A DNA stretch of 64,000 bases, taken from NCBI RefSeq assembly GCF_001642475.1, contig NW_019173933.1, forward strand, positions 805,856 to 869,855, in the 5' to 3' direction. Source of the stretch: Fonsecaea monophora (Eukaryota; Ascomycota; Eurotiomycetes; Chaetothyriales; Herpotrichiellaceae). Both the position numbers and the translations under genes were made by a program. The notes beneath the pieces were generated by a model, which ran no database searches, was not told the DNA's origin, and saw only the letters and a program-made list of their open reading frames with translations. This document shows, one piece after another, positions 40,797-53,400 of the stretch; position 1 is the stretch's first letter, and each line of letters opens with the position of its first letter.

Positions 40797-43700
40797 TGTT
40801 GTCTGTAGGCAAGCAGAACCCCCATAGAATTCTGATCCGTCTTCAAATGTCAACTTCATGTCTCAACAGTGACATATCACGATGACAAGACATAGCATTG
40901 GCCCAGTTTTGGTCCAAAGCGATTGGTAGAAGACCCACGGATCGCAGTTGTCCGGCCCTTCCGAGCGATAGTTGAACCCTTTACCTGAAATTGACTCGGA
41001 CATGTTGAGCAGAAAACTGCTGACATGCAAGAGATCGAAATCGGAGAATCAAAACACATATCTCACCGGGCTCGTTGCACATGCACTTCCTTGCGTTTTA
41101 CGTGCGTGTGTACATGCAGGAATTGTATCATATTGAGTCCACGTGGTCAGTATCAAAACCGGGCTCTCGCTGACACCCCTTCGTGGACACATGAACTTAC
41201 CGACCTTGGGGTTCGGAAACCCCTCCATCAGGACATTGCCACGGTAGCTGATGACATATTCGAAGTAGTTGGTAGAGATCCCCGATGCCGCCGATGCAAG
41301 GGGAAATGACAGCCCAGTTCATCGTGGCTGGCGGCTGACATCCGGCTGTACGCTCAACTTCGTCTGTGGATTGTTTCGAGTTGCAAGTGCATCTGTACAT
41401 CTGCAAGACGCGTACAGAGAGGAGGAGTAGATGAGTCAGGAGTTGAAAGCTGGCCATGTATCTATGCAGTGTCACTATTAGTGTATGCTGTGGTCAGAGC
41501 CTGCATCCTTCCTTCCACAAACACTTTGGCCGGGGATATTTCTGCTGAACAGATTTCGACAGCTTGGGTCTTTCTGGGAAATCCCTTTGCCCTGGCTCTT
41601 CATCTGAAGAGCAATGTAGAAGACGACCACATGTTTAGCAGCCCATCTTAACCCATGTGCTCGGGCGATTGATAATTTACGTTCTCACTTTCAAATGAGT
41701 ACATGGCTTCTGTTGATTCGGGCTTCAAGATCGGTAACTGGCGTAATGCTGCGAAAGAATTGGGCCAAGTAAGATTAAGATGGCCTGAACAGTTGGCTGC
41801 TGATATCCGAGCGTACCACATCGACTTCTATATTCGACCACCCACAGCGCAAACTCTGTCTCGTAGGGGAGTTGGAGGGCAAGCTGATACTAGGGAAGGG
41901 ATTCAGGGGGAAAATCGAGACCAGTCTATTGGCGATGCAAGCGTGGTGCAGGGGAGAGGTAGGACAGCATATAATTGTCGGCATCGGAAGCCCAAGTTGT
42001 CGTTTCCAGCCTTCGCGGTGGTGCATGGTTGCACAATTCTGGCGCGCAAGCAATATTTTTCAAGCGGATATATTTGCGCCGACACTCTGATGTTGAGAGA
42101 GCAAGAGAACTCAGGTTGGCGCTAGGTCACTGGGACAAAAGACTAGGGTCTCCCGGGAGCAAAAGAACAGGAATGAATATGGGGGCTGGAATTTCCAACA
42201 CAGCGATCCTAAAGTGTGATTTCCTATCTCTTCAGGTATGCGCCAGTTTGCGGTCGAAAACCGTGTAAGACTTGTCCAAGGGGCGAAATGGTGGCGTACT
42301 GTTGGGGTATCGAAATGGTGGAGGATAAGATGAACAGGACCGGTGTTAGCAATGGACTCTAGACGGGACACGTCAGCTCCATTCCTTCCTCGGTGCGATC
42401 GGCACTCGTGGGTGCGCAAGGATGGTCGCGATCACGACGAGGCTGAAGCGAGTGGAATGACACTCAAGCGTCCAGCTTGGATAGGAAGAGCGACCAAGTG
42501 AGGGAAGCTGGCCTCGTGGATGTCAATTCGCAGTTCCCCAATCAAAACAGATGGCGGGACAGTTCGAACATGCCCGTATCGTGACCGAGCTCCACCCTGC
42601 ATGCCAGTGCGTTATCCATTTCCTTGTTGCAAGGAGATGAAACAAACCAGAGAGCCGCAAAGGAAATGTGCGCACGAGGAGTTCTCTGTAGCGAGGTCGG
42701 TGGGCAGCCCTGTCAGTTTAGGATGTAAATTTTGGCAGCCTCAGCCAATCGTTGATGGCCCAGATGCCCGATCTCCGGGGCGCAATTTGATAAGCGGCTA
42801 CGCTCCACCAGCCCACCGTGAGCCCCCTTTGGTGCCCGGCACCCCAATGGTGCTAGGGGCATCACCACTAGAAGCTGCAAGCGACTTTATTCTCCGACCG
42901 AACCCTGTCCACATGTCATTAAATCTTACCGAGGGGGATTTGTTTCAATCTGCCCATTCCAATTCGGCGAGTAACCGATATATTCGTATCTCAATTGCAG
43001 GCCCGTTGTGGCAGGGATGGCGAATAGACGTGCTCTACATACTCGCAGTCACAGATGGGAGCACGAGAGACGCCGTCAAGAGGTGCCCGGCTGAAATTCC
43101 AACTCGCCGCGTCTTGGTCGACCAGGACTCGGTAGTCGACATGTAAACCCTCCACCCCCATCCAGTCGTCGAGCAACCTCATTCCCTGCTCAGCAAGACG
43201 AGGGGGGAGGGACGAGGCCTAGATGAAATTCCAAACAGGGACTCAGTTTGTAACCGTCCTCTTCTGTGTCTTCCCGTTCCTTCAAAAACCCACTCTCTTT
43301 CTTTCCTTGCCGCTGATCTTCTCTCTTGTCCTTTCCCTCTCGCAGAACCGTGCTCGTCCTCATCTTTTTCGCACCACTCTCTTCCTCTCATTCTCTGTTG
43401 CTCTTTGTGACTCTCGAGGCCAAGCCAATTTCGTGAGCCTCGGCGCTGGTACAGTGGTCGAGGATTGGAATATCGTTGTCTGTCACCCTGGTTGATTTGG
43501 GCGTTTCAGTCCAGATTGCCCGCCAGATCATCGCTGCGACAAATCTCCCACCCAACCTCCAAGGCTCTGTAGCTCCCCGCACTCGCCTGAACCCCAACCC
43601 GTATCGGGAATAGCCTAACTGTGGTTAGGCCATACTTGGTTAAGCTCCGGGTACCGACTGTGCAGCCAGCGTTACTTGCATCGGAGGCTCACGAGGCTAA

Positions 43701-44432
43701 GGTTATCCTTGTCCACGAGGTCCCTGTCGCCGGCAAGCTTGCAATTGGAGCAGGACCATCGTGGAGTCACTTTTCTTTGTGCTCTTCTTTCTCCGACTGG
43801 CCACAAGTCACAACAGAGGGACTAGCCTATTCCCAGCACGGAATCCAGACAAAACCCGCTTTGATCAAGGCCTTCACTAAATATACTCCCCTTGCGCTGT
43901 CGCCTTTATACCACTCCTTTCACCTCGATAACCTCGACGACTTTCACTTCTCGAATTCTGTCCTTCTTTCACCTCACCCCTCAGTCCTTCATTAGGCCAT
44001 CTGCCACCTTCCCTTCGTTATCCGTCCCTTTGTGCCCTCTTCACTCACTCGAGGCGCATTCAGTCGGACAGTCGCTCTTTTTCGACCACATTCAGCCACA
44101 TCCCCCAATTGCCGCTCAAGCAGCGCAAACAGAAGCACCGTCAGTGACCGTGCCGGTTGGACTAGATCGTCCGTGCCCCTGTCAATTCAGCTCTTTGACC
44201 AGAGTCAACCATAAACAATACTACCTCACCTGGTGTGAAGAACTTGCATCAACAGAAGCACCTTGCTCACGCAACCAACGGCAGAATCTCACTGCATATC
44301 ACTCTGCGCCCCGCCAGTACGACACTTTGTGCGTTTGAGATCTGTTGTTTCGTCCCAATCGAGACACATCCGAGTCCAACTGTCCTTCAGGTTACCAACG
44401 ATCAATCAACCGTTATTCGTCCATCGCTCAAC
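40797..44432. other. Long region without a supported gene
   Basis: About 3.6 kb. Frames such as 42520-43146 (208 codons) have irregular composition and no motifs. A T/C-rich block at 43260-43400 and several more up to 44050 look like the leader of the CAP gene. I see no transposon ORF or tRNA. The stretch may hold a long non-coding leader or degraded sequence. Confidence 0.45.
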
Positions 44433-45362
44433 ATGAAGACCGTTGCACCTTTTGCCATTGCTGCCTTGTGCGCTGGTATGGCCGTTGCCTCTCCTCTCGA
44501 CAAGCGCGACTATGTGACCGAGATCGATTTGTACACGGTGACCGTCACAGTCACTGGATACCCACCCACTGATACCCCTGCTGTCTCCTCGGGTAGCAGC
44601 TGGGGCAGCTGGGGCGCATGGCATGGCGGGAGCAGCGAGGACTGGAGTAGCGAGTCGCCTGCTCCTACCTCTGCGGCTCCTGCTGATACACCAGCCCCTT
44701 CTCCACCTCCATCTGAAGCTCCGGCTACAACATCCGATTCTTGGGCAGCCCCAGAAGCCTCATCGACTCCTACTCAAGCAGCGCCCTCGCCCGTCTCGAC
44801 CGCGGTGTCTTCCGACTATCAGCAAGGAATTCTCGATTCGCACAACATGCATCGGGACAACGCATCTGTACCACATCTGAGCTGGAGTGATGAGATGGCT
44901 TCTATCGCTGCTCAAATCGCCGCCAGCTGTGTGTATGCTCATGACACTTCTACTGGTGGCGGTGGGTATGGCCAGAACATTGGTGCTGGTGCTCCTCCAT
45001 CCGACATCCCCGCCATGATCACCAATGAGATGTATAATGGAGAGATCAACTTCTACCCATCATACGGCGGGGAGCCGGATATGAGCAACTTCGAAAAATG
45101 GGGCCATTACTCACAGATCGTGTGGAAATCAACCACCTCTGTTGGCTGCGCAACTCAATATTGCCCCAATGGCCTGGCCAACACCGGTGGCAATGTTAGC
45201 CCTTATTTCACCGTCTGCAATTACAGCCCACCAGGTATGTACCCTTTTGCCAGTTTTTTGTCCCTAGGATATTGCGCTAACACATTCTGAACAGGGAATT
45301 TCGGTGGCGAGTATGGTGCGAACGTCTTGCAACCCGGCGGCCTGCCAACCGTCACCTTATAA
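44433..45362 (+). CDS. Secreted CAP/SCP/PR-1 protein (Pry1-like)
   Basis: A secreted cysteine-rich secretory/PR-1 protein; the yeast Pry homologs bind and export sterols and fatty acids. Two exons, 44433-45234 and 45295-45362, with a 60-nt intron (GTATGT, CTAAC branch, AACAG), give 289 residues. A signal peptide (1-20, ending AVAS) is followed by a Kex2-like site LDKR at residues 22-25. Then comes a Ser/Thr/Pro-rich, probably O-glycosylated linker (45-135), and the CAP domain with HNMHR, the CAP1 motif GHYSQIVWKST and the CAP2 motif YFTVCNYSPPGN, which the splice joins. The frame is open about 200 bp upstream without a better ATG. Cysteines for the CAP disulfides are present. Confidence 0.95.
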
Positions 45363-47040
45363 GTGGCGAGTCGTGTCTGCATGATCTGACGATTCATTGG
45401 ATGATCTTCAAGCCCCAGGGACAAACCAATGACAATGATATTTTGTGCTCGGGTTCGGGAGAAATACATGTGCAGGAAGCATGAAGCGGGGTTTGCAAGC
45501 AGTGTGGGATTGTTTTCTTTTCTACGAGTCTGTTGCTTCACCATCTGAATGTTCCCATTTCGGAGTTTCATCGGATGAGCTGAACATCATGGCTGTTTCT
45601 TATCTTGATTCTTGACCACCAGGAGTGCGGCTTGAAGGACATTTTGAGGATGAGAGTAAACCCGTGAATTTGGTTCTGGAAAACGAGAAAGCTCGAGTCT
45701 GTAGGATAGAGGCCCGAGCTGAAAAGCGTGTATCAACAGCGTTGACCAAATCTTCAACGGAGTCTGCTACTCGTTCGTGACGCGCGTGGCGAAAGGCGAC
45801 GGATTTGTCTCGGTTTTTATCCTCGCTTCGTCCTGGGACCGCCCACTAATTACTGCCGTTAGTATCGTCCCTTTCACCCATGCCACCATGACTGTATTTC
45901 CCCAGGTTTGGCTTGCGGAGAAACGGAAGTGCAGCTCACTCATTGTCGACACCGGAGGTCTACCCTTCGAGGGTGATTCTCATGACCCGGTTTTGTCGTT
46001 ATCGATGCGCCTCCGATCATCCGTCAATTATTCCTTCAGCTGGCGAGAAGGGCGAAGGGTTGCAACATTGGGACGAAAACCACCGTTCTTCGTGCAAATG
46101 TTCTAGAAGCTCCGGGATTGCAAATCTTTTAAAGGGGATTCGAAGCCCAGATGACTGCGACTGGGGGGGTTGGCATGCTTCGAAATCCAAATACGTCACA
46201 AAAGTTTTCTGGTCAAGTGGTGCTGGTATCCTTCAACCACCACCGCAGCTTCAAAGCCGCAAGAGTTCTTCCATACGTTTTATTCAGCTTCGACAAGTGT
46301 CGCATACAGACATAAAGTTCTCAGGCCTGATCCAGGCGCTTCGACTCTTGCTTGTCTCATCGCCCACCTCGGTTGAGTCGAACTGTCACGGCGCAGCAGA
46401 TTCCCAGACCCAGGAAGCTCGGGTTCTCAGACCACTCAGCGATCCCCGAAACCGCCCAAACCGCGGGTGGATTTTAGCCTCTCGACGAGTTAGACTGCGC
46501 TCTGCGATCTTCTACACCTCTGTACGTCCACGTCCTTTCCTTTCCTCCGAGCGCACCACTGCGAAAATACAGTGACTATTTTGCCCACACCTGTTCCCTG
46601 TCCACGCGCAGGCTGGCCCGCCTTGCGATACGTTCCGAATTGCGAATAAACCGTGGGCGCCATATCGTCATAAGACCACCATCCCTGCCGCACCCGTTTC
46701 ACATGCACAGATCGGCTCTGTAAGAGGTTGTTTTGAGAGAGACTGCCCTCGGGCAAGGCTCAAAGGGCATGGAAAACCCCTCCTGACAGTCTTGCCCTGT
46801 GCCAGGTGACAACTTATGCTGTTCGCGCGGTCTCTTCCACATCGGAGTTCTTCTTCCTTTCTTTGTTCCTCTTTCCGAAGCTCCTCGTGCTCTTCGTCAG
46901 AATCCTGGACTTGCGTTCCTTTCTTCTATCGCGAAAATCACGTTCCTCATGCCCCCTTACTGTTTGCATGACTGCCACTACTTTTACCGCACCGCACTCC
47001 GTCTTCTGAGCATTGCCACTGTGCTGGCTGCGCTATACGC
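45363..47040. other. Intergenic, no gene seen
   Basis: About 1.7 kb upstream of the carnitine acetyltransferase. A 220-codon frame at 45913-46575 has random-looking composition (Ser/Arg/Pro-rich) and I do not accept it. Confidence 0.45.
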
Positions 47041-49657
47041 ATGATTCAAGTATTGACCATGTCTTCCACAGGGACAAGAACGAGATACTTTGCCCGCCCT
47101 AAATCTCTTGACGAGACGTTGAGCAGTTCATCGCGTGAGAACGGCGAGCACGCCAATATGGCAGGCGATCAAGCGGAGCGGTCGCTCGAGGCGGCCAAGG
47201 AGACCACAGCCTCGTATACCAAGGTGGAGAAAGAGCCTATGTCTTCGAAACAGGAACCTGTTAAACCAGGAATCACCTTCGCGGCCCAGGACAAGCTACC
47301 GAAGCTGCCCATACCCGAATTGGATGCGACCATGAAGAAATACCTTGATGCATTGGCTCCGCTACAGTCCCCACAGGAGCACAACGATACAAAGGCTGCT
47401 GTTCGGGACTTTCTTGAGAACGACGGTAAGGATTTACAGGAACGATTAAAGAAATATGCCACGGGCCGAACCAGTTACATCGAGCAGTTCTGGTATGACT
47501 CGTACTTGAACTATGACAACCCCGTCGTGCTGAACCTCAACCCTTTCTTTCTACTGGAAGACGATCCGACCCCGGCGCGGAATAACCAAGTAACAAGGGC
47601 GGCATCTCTGGTGATCTCTGCTCTCTGCTTTGTCAGGGCTGTGCGAAAAGAAGAGCTGCCGCCCGACACGCTCAGAGGGACGCCCTTATGCATGTATCAG
47701 TACTCGCGACTCTTTGGGACTGCGCGAGTGCCTACAGAGAATGGTTGCATCATCGGCCAGGATTCCGACTCCAAACATGTCGTCGTCATGTGCCGCGGTC
47801 AGTTCTATTGGTTTGATGTTCTCGACGACAACAACGACCTGATCATGACTGAAAAGGATCTCGCCATTAATTTACAGGTTATTGTCGATGATGCCGAGCA
47901 GATCCCTATACAGGAGGCAGCTAAAGGCGCGATCGGCGTGCTCACCACCGAGAACCGAAAGACCTGGTCACACTTGCGCGATTTGTTGACGAGGGATGAA
48001 GGTTCCAACAATGCGGACTGCCTCAACATTGTTGACTCCGCCCTATTCATGATCTGCCTGGATTATACCGAACCCGCAAGTGTCTCTCAGCTCTGCGGCA
48101 ACATGCTCTGCGGCACTAGTGAGGTCGAGCGTGGTGTCCAAGTTGGGACCTGCACCAATAGATGGTATGACAAGCTCCAAATCATCGTTTGCAAGAACGG
48201 CAGTGCTGGCATCAATTTCGAGCACACGGGTGTGGATGGCCATACGGTCCTCCGATTCGCCAGCGACGTCTACACAGACACGATTTTGAGATTTGCAAAG
48301 TCCATCAACGGCCAAGCGCCAACGCTGTGGACAAGCCAGAGCCCGGACCCGTCGAAGCGAGACCCCGATAGCTTTGGCGACGTGAGCACCACTCCTCACA
48401 AGCTCGAGTGGGACATGACCCCCGAACTGCAGATCGCCCTGCGGTTTGCAGAGACCCGGTTAGCAGACTTGATCAACCAAAATGAGTTTCAGACACTAGA
48501 TTTCACTGGTTATGGCAAGAACTTCATCACCTCTATGGGCTTCTCGCCTGATGCATTTGTTCAAATGGCATTCCAAGCTGCATATTATGGTCTGTATGGC
48601 CGTGTTGAGAACACATACGAACCTGCCATGACCAAGACGTTCTTCCATGGTCGGACAGAAGCCATTCGATCAGTGACACCCGAGTGTGTCGATTTTGTCA
48701 AAACGTTTTGGGCGGATAATGCCGCTTCGAAGAAGGTCGATGCACTGCGAGTGGCGACACAGAAACACACCGCCATCACCAAGGATTCAAGTAAAGCACA
48801 AGGCCCAGACCGTCATCTATATGCTCTCTACTGTGTTTGGCAGCGCAAGGTGAACGACGAATCCGCCGAAATCGGCAGCACTACTGGATTCAGCTCAAAC
48901 GGCTACTCTAGTCCCACTGATGTGAGCGATATGGGTAGTCCAAGGCGACTCGAGGAGCCTTCTTCGCCCATTGGCCGTTCTCGCACTGGGACCGAGTCCA
49001 GCCGCTCACCAGCCCCAGCTTTGCAGCAGATGCCAGCCCTATTTAGTGATGCTGGCTGGGACAAGATCAACAACACCATCATCAGTACCTCCAACTGTGG
49101 CAATCCGTCTTTACACCACTTTGGTTTCGGACCAACCTCCGGAGATGGTTTCGGTATCGGATACATCATCAAAGATGACTCCATCTCAGTCTGTGCCAGC
49201 AGCAAGCACCGGCAAACTCAACGCTTTGTAGACAGTTTAGAGTCATACTTGAACGAAATCCGCCGGCTTTTGAGAGCTACCAAGACGAAAGACGCTGCAG
49301 CATCTAAAATCACGCGGGCCCGAGAGGCAGAAGAAAAGGCGGGCAAGGACGGCCGCCTCAAGTCTCGGGGTCGGATCATCAAGACCGAAGCGTCAAAGGT
49401 TGATGGTTTCCAGACTCCTACAAGCTTAGACACAGCGGAGGTAGAGGATGATGGATTGGGTGGATGTAAGTTTCGCCTGACATTGTGGTCGTTTGCAGAC
49501 TTGTCACTGACCTGCTTTCCTTCCCCTTCTTTTAGATGGTTTCTTCGACGCTGGCATGCTGTTGCAAGCCCTTAAAAAGGATCAACCCAAACCTGCGGAA
49601 CAAATTGCGCAAAGAAGAAGGACCGTGGGCAAGAAGCTCGCTTTGAGCGAGTACTAA
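47041..49657 (+). CDS. Carnitine O-acetyltransferase, cytosolic (Yat1/Yat2/FacC-like)
   Basis: Transfers acetyl groups between CoA and carnitine so that acetyl units can move between cytosol and organelles, needed for growth on acetate and ethanol. Two exons, 47041-49465 and 49536-49657, with a 70-nt intron (GTAAGT, TTTTAG), give 848 residues. The N-lobe starts LPKLPIPELDATMKKYL, with YDSYLNYDNPVVLNLNPFF; the catalytic His (about residue 395) lies in FEHTGVDGH; GFSPDAFVQMAFQAAYYGLYG and the CoA-side STSNCGNPSLHHFGFGP follow. A Ser-rich insert (about 620-665) and a basic C-terminal extension make it longer than mitochondrial CATs. No mitochondrial presequence or PTS1 is seen, fitting a FacC-type enzyme. 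The second ATG at 47059 (GACCATGTC) is an equally good start. Confidence 0.93.
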
Positions 49658-50441
49658 CATGAGCCGAATCCCAAATCGGACGATGGTATTGTCCCTGGTT
49701 GGCTGATAATTTGGACAAATGGGAATGTGTGGCAGGGGAGCTGATTAACCAGGGAGAAGAGTGGCAGGACAGAAGTTTTTGTGCGCATTTGCGGGGGATG
49801 GTTTGCAGTCGCAGGTCCAGGCCGGTCCGGGGGTGTTGTGCCTGGATCGACCAAGCGAACCAATGAGTGGCGGGAGGCTCTAGAGGAGGCGCATGCGTGG
49901 TGCAGGATGATGACACTAGTCACAGCTGATGTTCGAGTAGTGACGATGCGTGTGGTGCAGAGGTTTTGATATAGCAGTAAGGAATATTTCGTATATGTAG
50001 TCAATAAGTCCAGCAACAATGGTTTGTTTTCAAGCACAATTGCTTGTATCCACCAGCGCAGTACTTGTACTGTTTCCTACGATGTAGTCTTCAGGCTGGG
50101 TATTTCAGTGGCCTGATAGCGCCGATGCACGACCGGCATTTAGCCCGCCAAGAAGATAGTTCCTTCATCACGCTAAACCATATTGGTCACCCTCCAGGAC
50201 TGCTCGATTCAACGTCCCGACTCCCCCATCGCAGCCCAGTCCTGCGCCAGTGTAATCAAACATCGCATTCCTTTACGATAGACGTCGCCCTCTGTTCCGG
50301 TCCAAAGCTCGTGGTTAGAGTCCGCGACGGGCGTCGTTGCAACTCTCTTCATGTGCTTAGACACAACCTGACCCAACTACGTCCCCTCGCCACCTCCACT
50401 ATACCCGACCCTCAGCCTTTCCCACCCTTCTTGTTCCGACC
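49658..50441. other. Intergenic, no gene seen
   Basis: Holds the carnitine acetyltransferase 3' end and the promoter and leader of the demethylase gene. Pyrimidine-rich sequence lies at 50380-50440. Confidence 0.5.
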
Positions 50442-53400
50442 ATGGCAGCAGTCACCATGCCCACGACCGCCACCCTCCCTGTCCCCGACGGGCTTGGTGC
50501 CTCTGCCTTGGACAACCAAGGGACCGTGTCCCAGTCTCTATCCCTACCTCCTCAAGTCCATACCCCTCCCACTACTGACGAGGGGAGTCATAAGGATGAT
50601 GACGCCGCCTCGACTTCCTCGCTCTCCGAACTCGACGATGACATTGATGATGAGGAAAATAGGATGAGATTTGAGGAGGCTGCACGCGCTGGCGCAGAAG
50701 CCGAACAGTTTTCGGAGGTCAAACCCGACAGATATGAGAATGGAGTTCCGATCTTTACTCCGGTACGTGGCACACAACCGATAACCTGGCCCGATACAAG
50801 GAGGAAGCATAGAAAAGACAGGCTAACACATATGGACATCAGACAATGGCCCAGTTCAAGGACTTCCAAAGATATGTCAAGGGCGTGGACCCTTACGGCA
50901 TGCAGTCGGGTATCGTCCTCATCGATCCTCCTGAAGAATGGTATGCCACTTCTCTTCCAAGACATGCTGCCGCCCGGCCGACATGACATTTGTTCTTCGA
51001 ACACCAGGCTGATTACATATATAGGAAGCGCGCTCGGAAGGCTCTGGACGAAATGGTCAAGACCATCAGAATTAAAAATCCCATCACCCAGGAATTCCAC
51101 GGTGCACAAGGGATCTACACCCAAAGAAATATGGAAAAGATGCGGTCTTATACCCTTCCACAATGGAAATCCCTCTGCGAGCAGACCGAAAACCAACCAC
51201 CCGCCAAGCGTGGTGAGAAGCGCCTAAACGCTGACAAATTACTTGGACGAGGAACCGCTCGCAGCAGGAAAACCGAAGCATCAGCAACACCCGAGGCTTC
51301 CAGAAGAGCCTCGAGTCGCGCCAAATCCATTCCTATCAAAGAAGAACCCGCCGACCATGATTCTACCCTCCTTGCCCCGCCGACGCCCACCAGTCCCGAG
51401 GTGAAGCCAACGGGTCTGGAAAATGAGGAAGCAGATGATGAGGCGGCTTCCACAACTGCTGACCCAACTCCAACCAAGGCCAAGAGAGGGAGGGGCAGAC
51501 CACCTGGCACTGGCAGACCAAGAGGACGGCCACCCAAAACCGCCAACAAGAAGGAAACTTCGAGTGTTGGCAAAGGGGCAGAGACCACTGTTGCCGCTCG
51601 CCGATTGCGGAACGCCCGGGAGGCCATGGATGAAATCGACGAGGAGGCTTTCCGGGATTTTGATTATAGGGTATACGACAACGACCAGTGGACGCCCGAG
51701 CGGTGCGACGAACTCGAAGAGAAATACTGGAAAAGTCTGAACTTCAGCAACCCCATGTATGCTGCTGACATGCCGGGCTCTTTGTTTGATGATGATACCA
51801 AGGAGTGGAATGTCGCAAAACTACCAAACTTGCTGGACCTTTTAGGACAACCTATCCCTGGTGTCAATACTGCCTACCTATACCTTGGGATGTGGCGAGC
51901 AACTTTTGCATGGCATTTGGAAGACGTGGATCTCTACAGTATCAACTACATCCATTTCGGTGCTCCAAAGCAATGGTACAGCATATCTCAAAAGGACGCC
52001 CCCAAATTCGAAGCGGCCATGAAGTCTATCTGGTCCTCAGATGCTAAGGACTGTGATCAGTTCTTGCGCCACAAGACTTACCTCGTCTCGCCTGCAATCC
52101 TGAAATCGAAGTTCGGGGTCAACGTCAATAAAGTTGTTCATCGCGAAGGCCAATTTGTCATCACCTTCCCCATTGGATATCACTCCGGCTACAATTTGGG
52201 TTACAACTGCGCAGAGTCTGTCAATTTCGCAATTGAAAACTGGTTGCAGTATGGTAAGACAGCGCGCAAGTGCCAATGCGAAGCCGACAGTGTCTTCATC
52301 GATGTGGACTGGTTTATTCGCCGGATGAACGGCGAGCCTACACCTGAGTTTGAAGAAGTTGAGGTTACCGACGACGAAGATGAGGACGAACCAACAGACC
52401 TTCCCACGCCTCCCAGTAGCGATAGAGGCAGGATCAAGATTCCACAGAAGAGAAAACGTGCTGTGAAGGAGCTCGCTCCCAACAAGAAGGCCAGGAAAAT
52501 CATCAAGATCAGAAAAGTCAGCAAGAACCAGCCCTGCTGCCTGTGCCCGAACGACTTCTCCTGGGAGGAGCTTTTGCCGACGACACAAGGGCAGCGTGCA
52601 CACAGAACTTGTGCTATGTACACGCCAGAAACTTACATTGCTAGCAATGACGGCAAAGAAATGGTCCATAATGTTGAGAACATCAGCAAAGATCGTCTGG
52701 AACTCAAATGCCACGAGTGCCGGCAGAAAAAAGGATCGTGCTTTCAATGCTCATCAGCAAAATGCACCAAATCGTTCCACGCGACCTGTGCAATGCAAGC
52801 TGGTGTTCAAGTCGACAAGGGTGAAATCGCTGTCTGGCACGAAGGGGTGGAGTATCGCGATATCGGCTTCGACTGGAGATGTCGTCTGCACCGTACGGTC
52901 AAACGCACGAGAATCACCAGTGAACTTTCGGCCTGCAATCACGCAAACAATTGCTGGCAGAATGCTGAGTTCCGACGGTTCCTTTTCGGCCTCAAGAAAG
53001 GGGAGCTCATTCAATTTCAGGCAACCAATTTCGACGATATTGAGGCTGGCCTGGTTATTGCTGGGTACGACGAAGGTCAAGACTCTGTTCTTGTCAAGGT
53101 TTTGCCAGATCTCAAACAGGTGAAAGAAGTAGATCCCACTTCGATCCTGTTCGTCGACTCCGCCACCTCGTATCTACAGAAGCCAAGTGCAAATGCGCTC
53201 GACTTGCCGGAAGAACTACAGGGCATGACTGCTTCACTACCCGAGTCAACCGAGAAGAAGCCAAGTCCAGGCGACCTATTCACCGAGGAGCCAAGAACCG
53301 AGTGGGCAGAATTTGTCTGTTCTCTACCTCCCGTGAACAAAGCACAGAAGCCCGTTGACCTGGCCAAGGAGAAACAACTGTGGTTGTACCTTGGAGAGAT

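Noticed and set aside
9532..41000. Secondary-metabolite biosynthetic cluster around the transporters, SDR, GST and tannase
   Set aside because: No polyketide synthase, NRPS, terpene cyclase or cluster-specific zinc-cluster regulator is present, and housekeeping genes such as THI4 and ribokinase are interspersed.
42520..43146. 208-codon plus-strand frame in the gene-poor stretch
   Set aside because: Irregular composition with scattered Cys and Pro, no hydrophobic core pattern, no domain and poor start context.
43613..43630. Perfect 7-bp hairpin GCCTAAC-TGTG-GTTAGGC
   Set aside because: A single 7-bp stem with a short loop is expected several times by chance in 64 kb, and nothing around it forms a larger structure.
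45913..46575. 220-codon plus-strand frame upstream of the carnitine acetyltransferase
   Set aside because: Ser/Arg-rich random-looking product with no motif; more likely non-coding leader or intergenic sequence.
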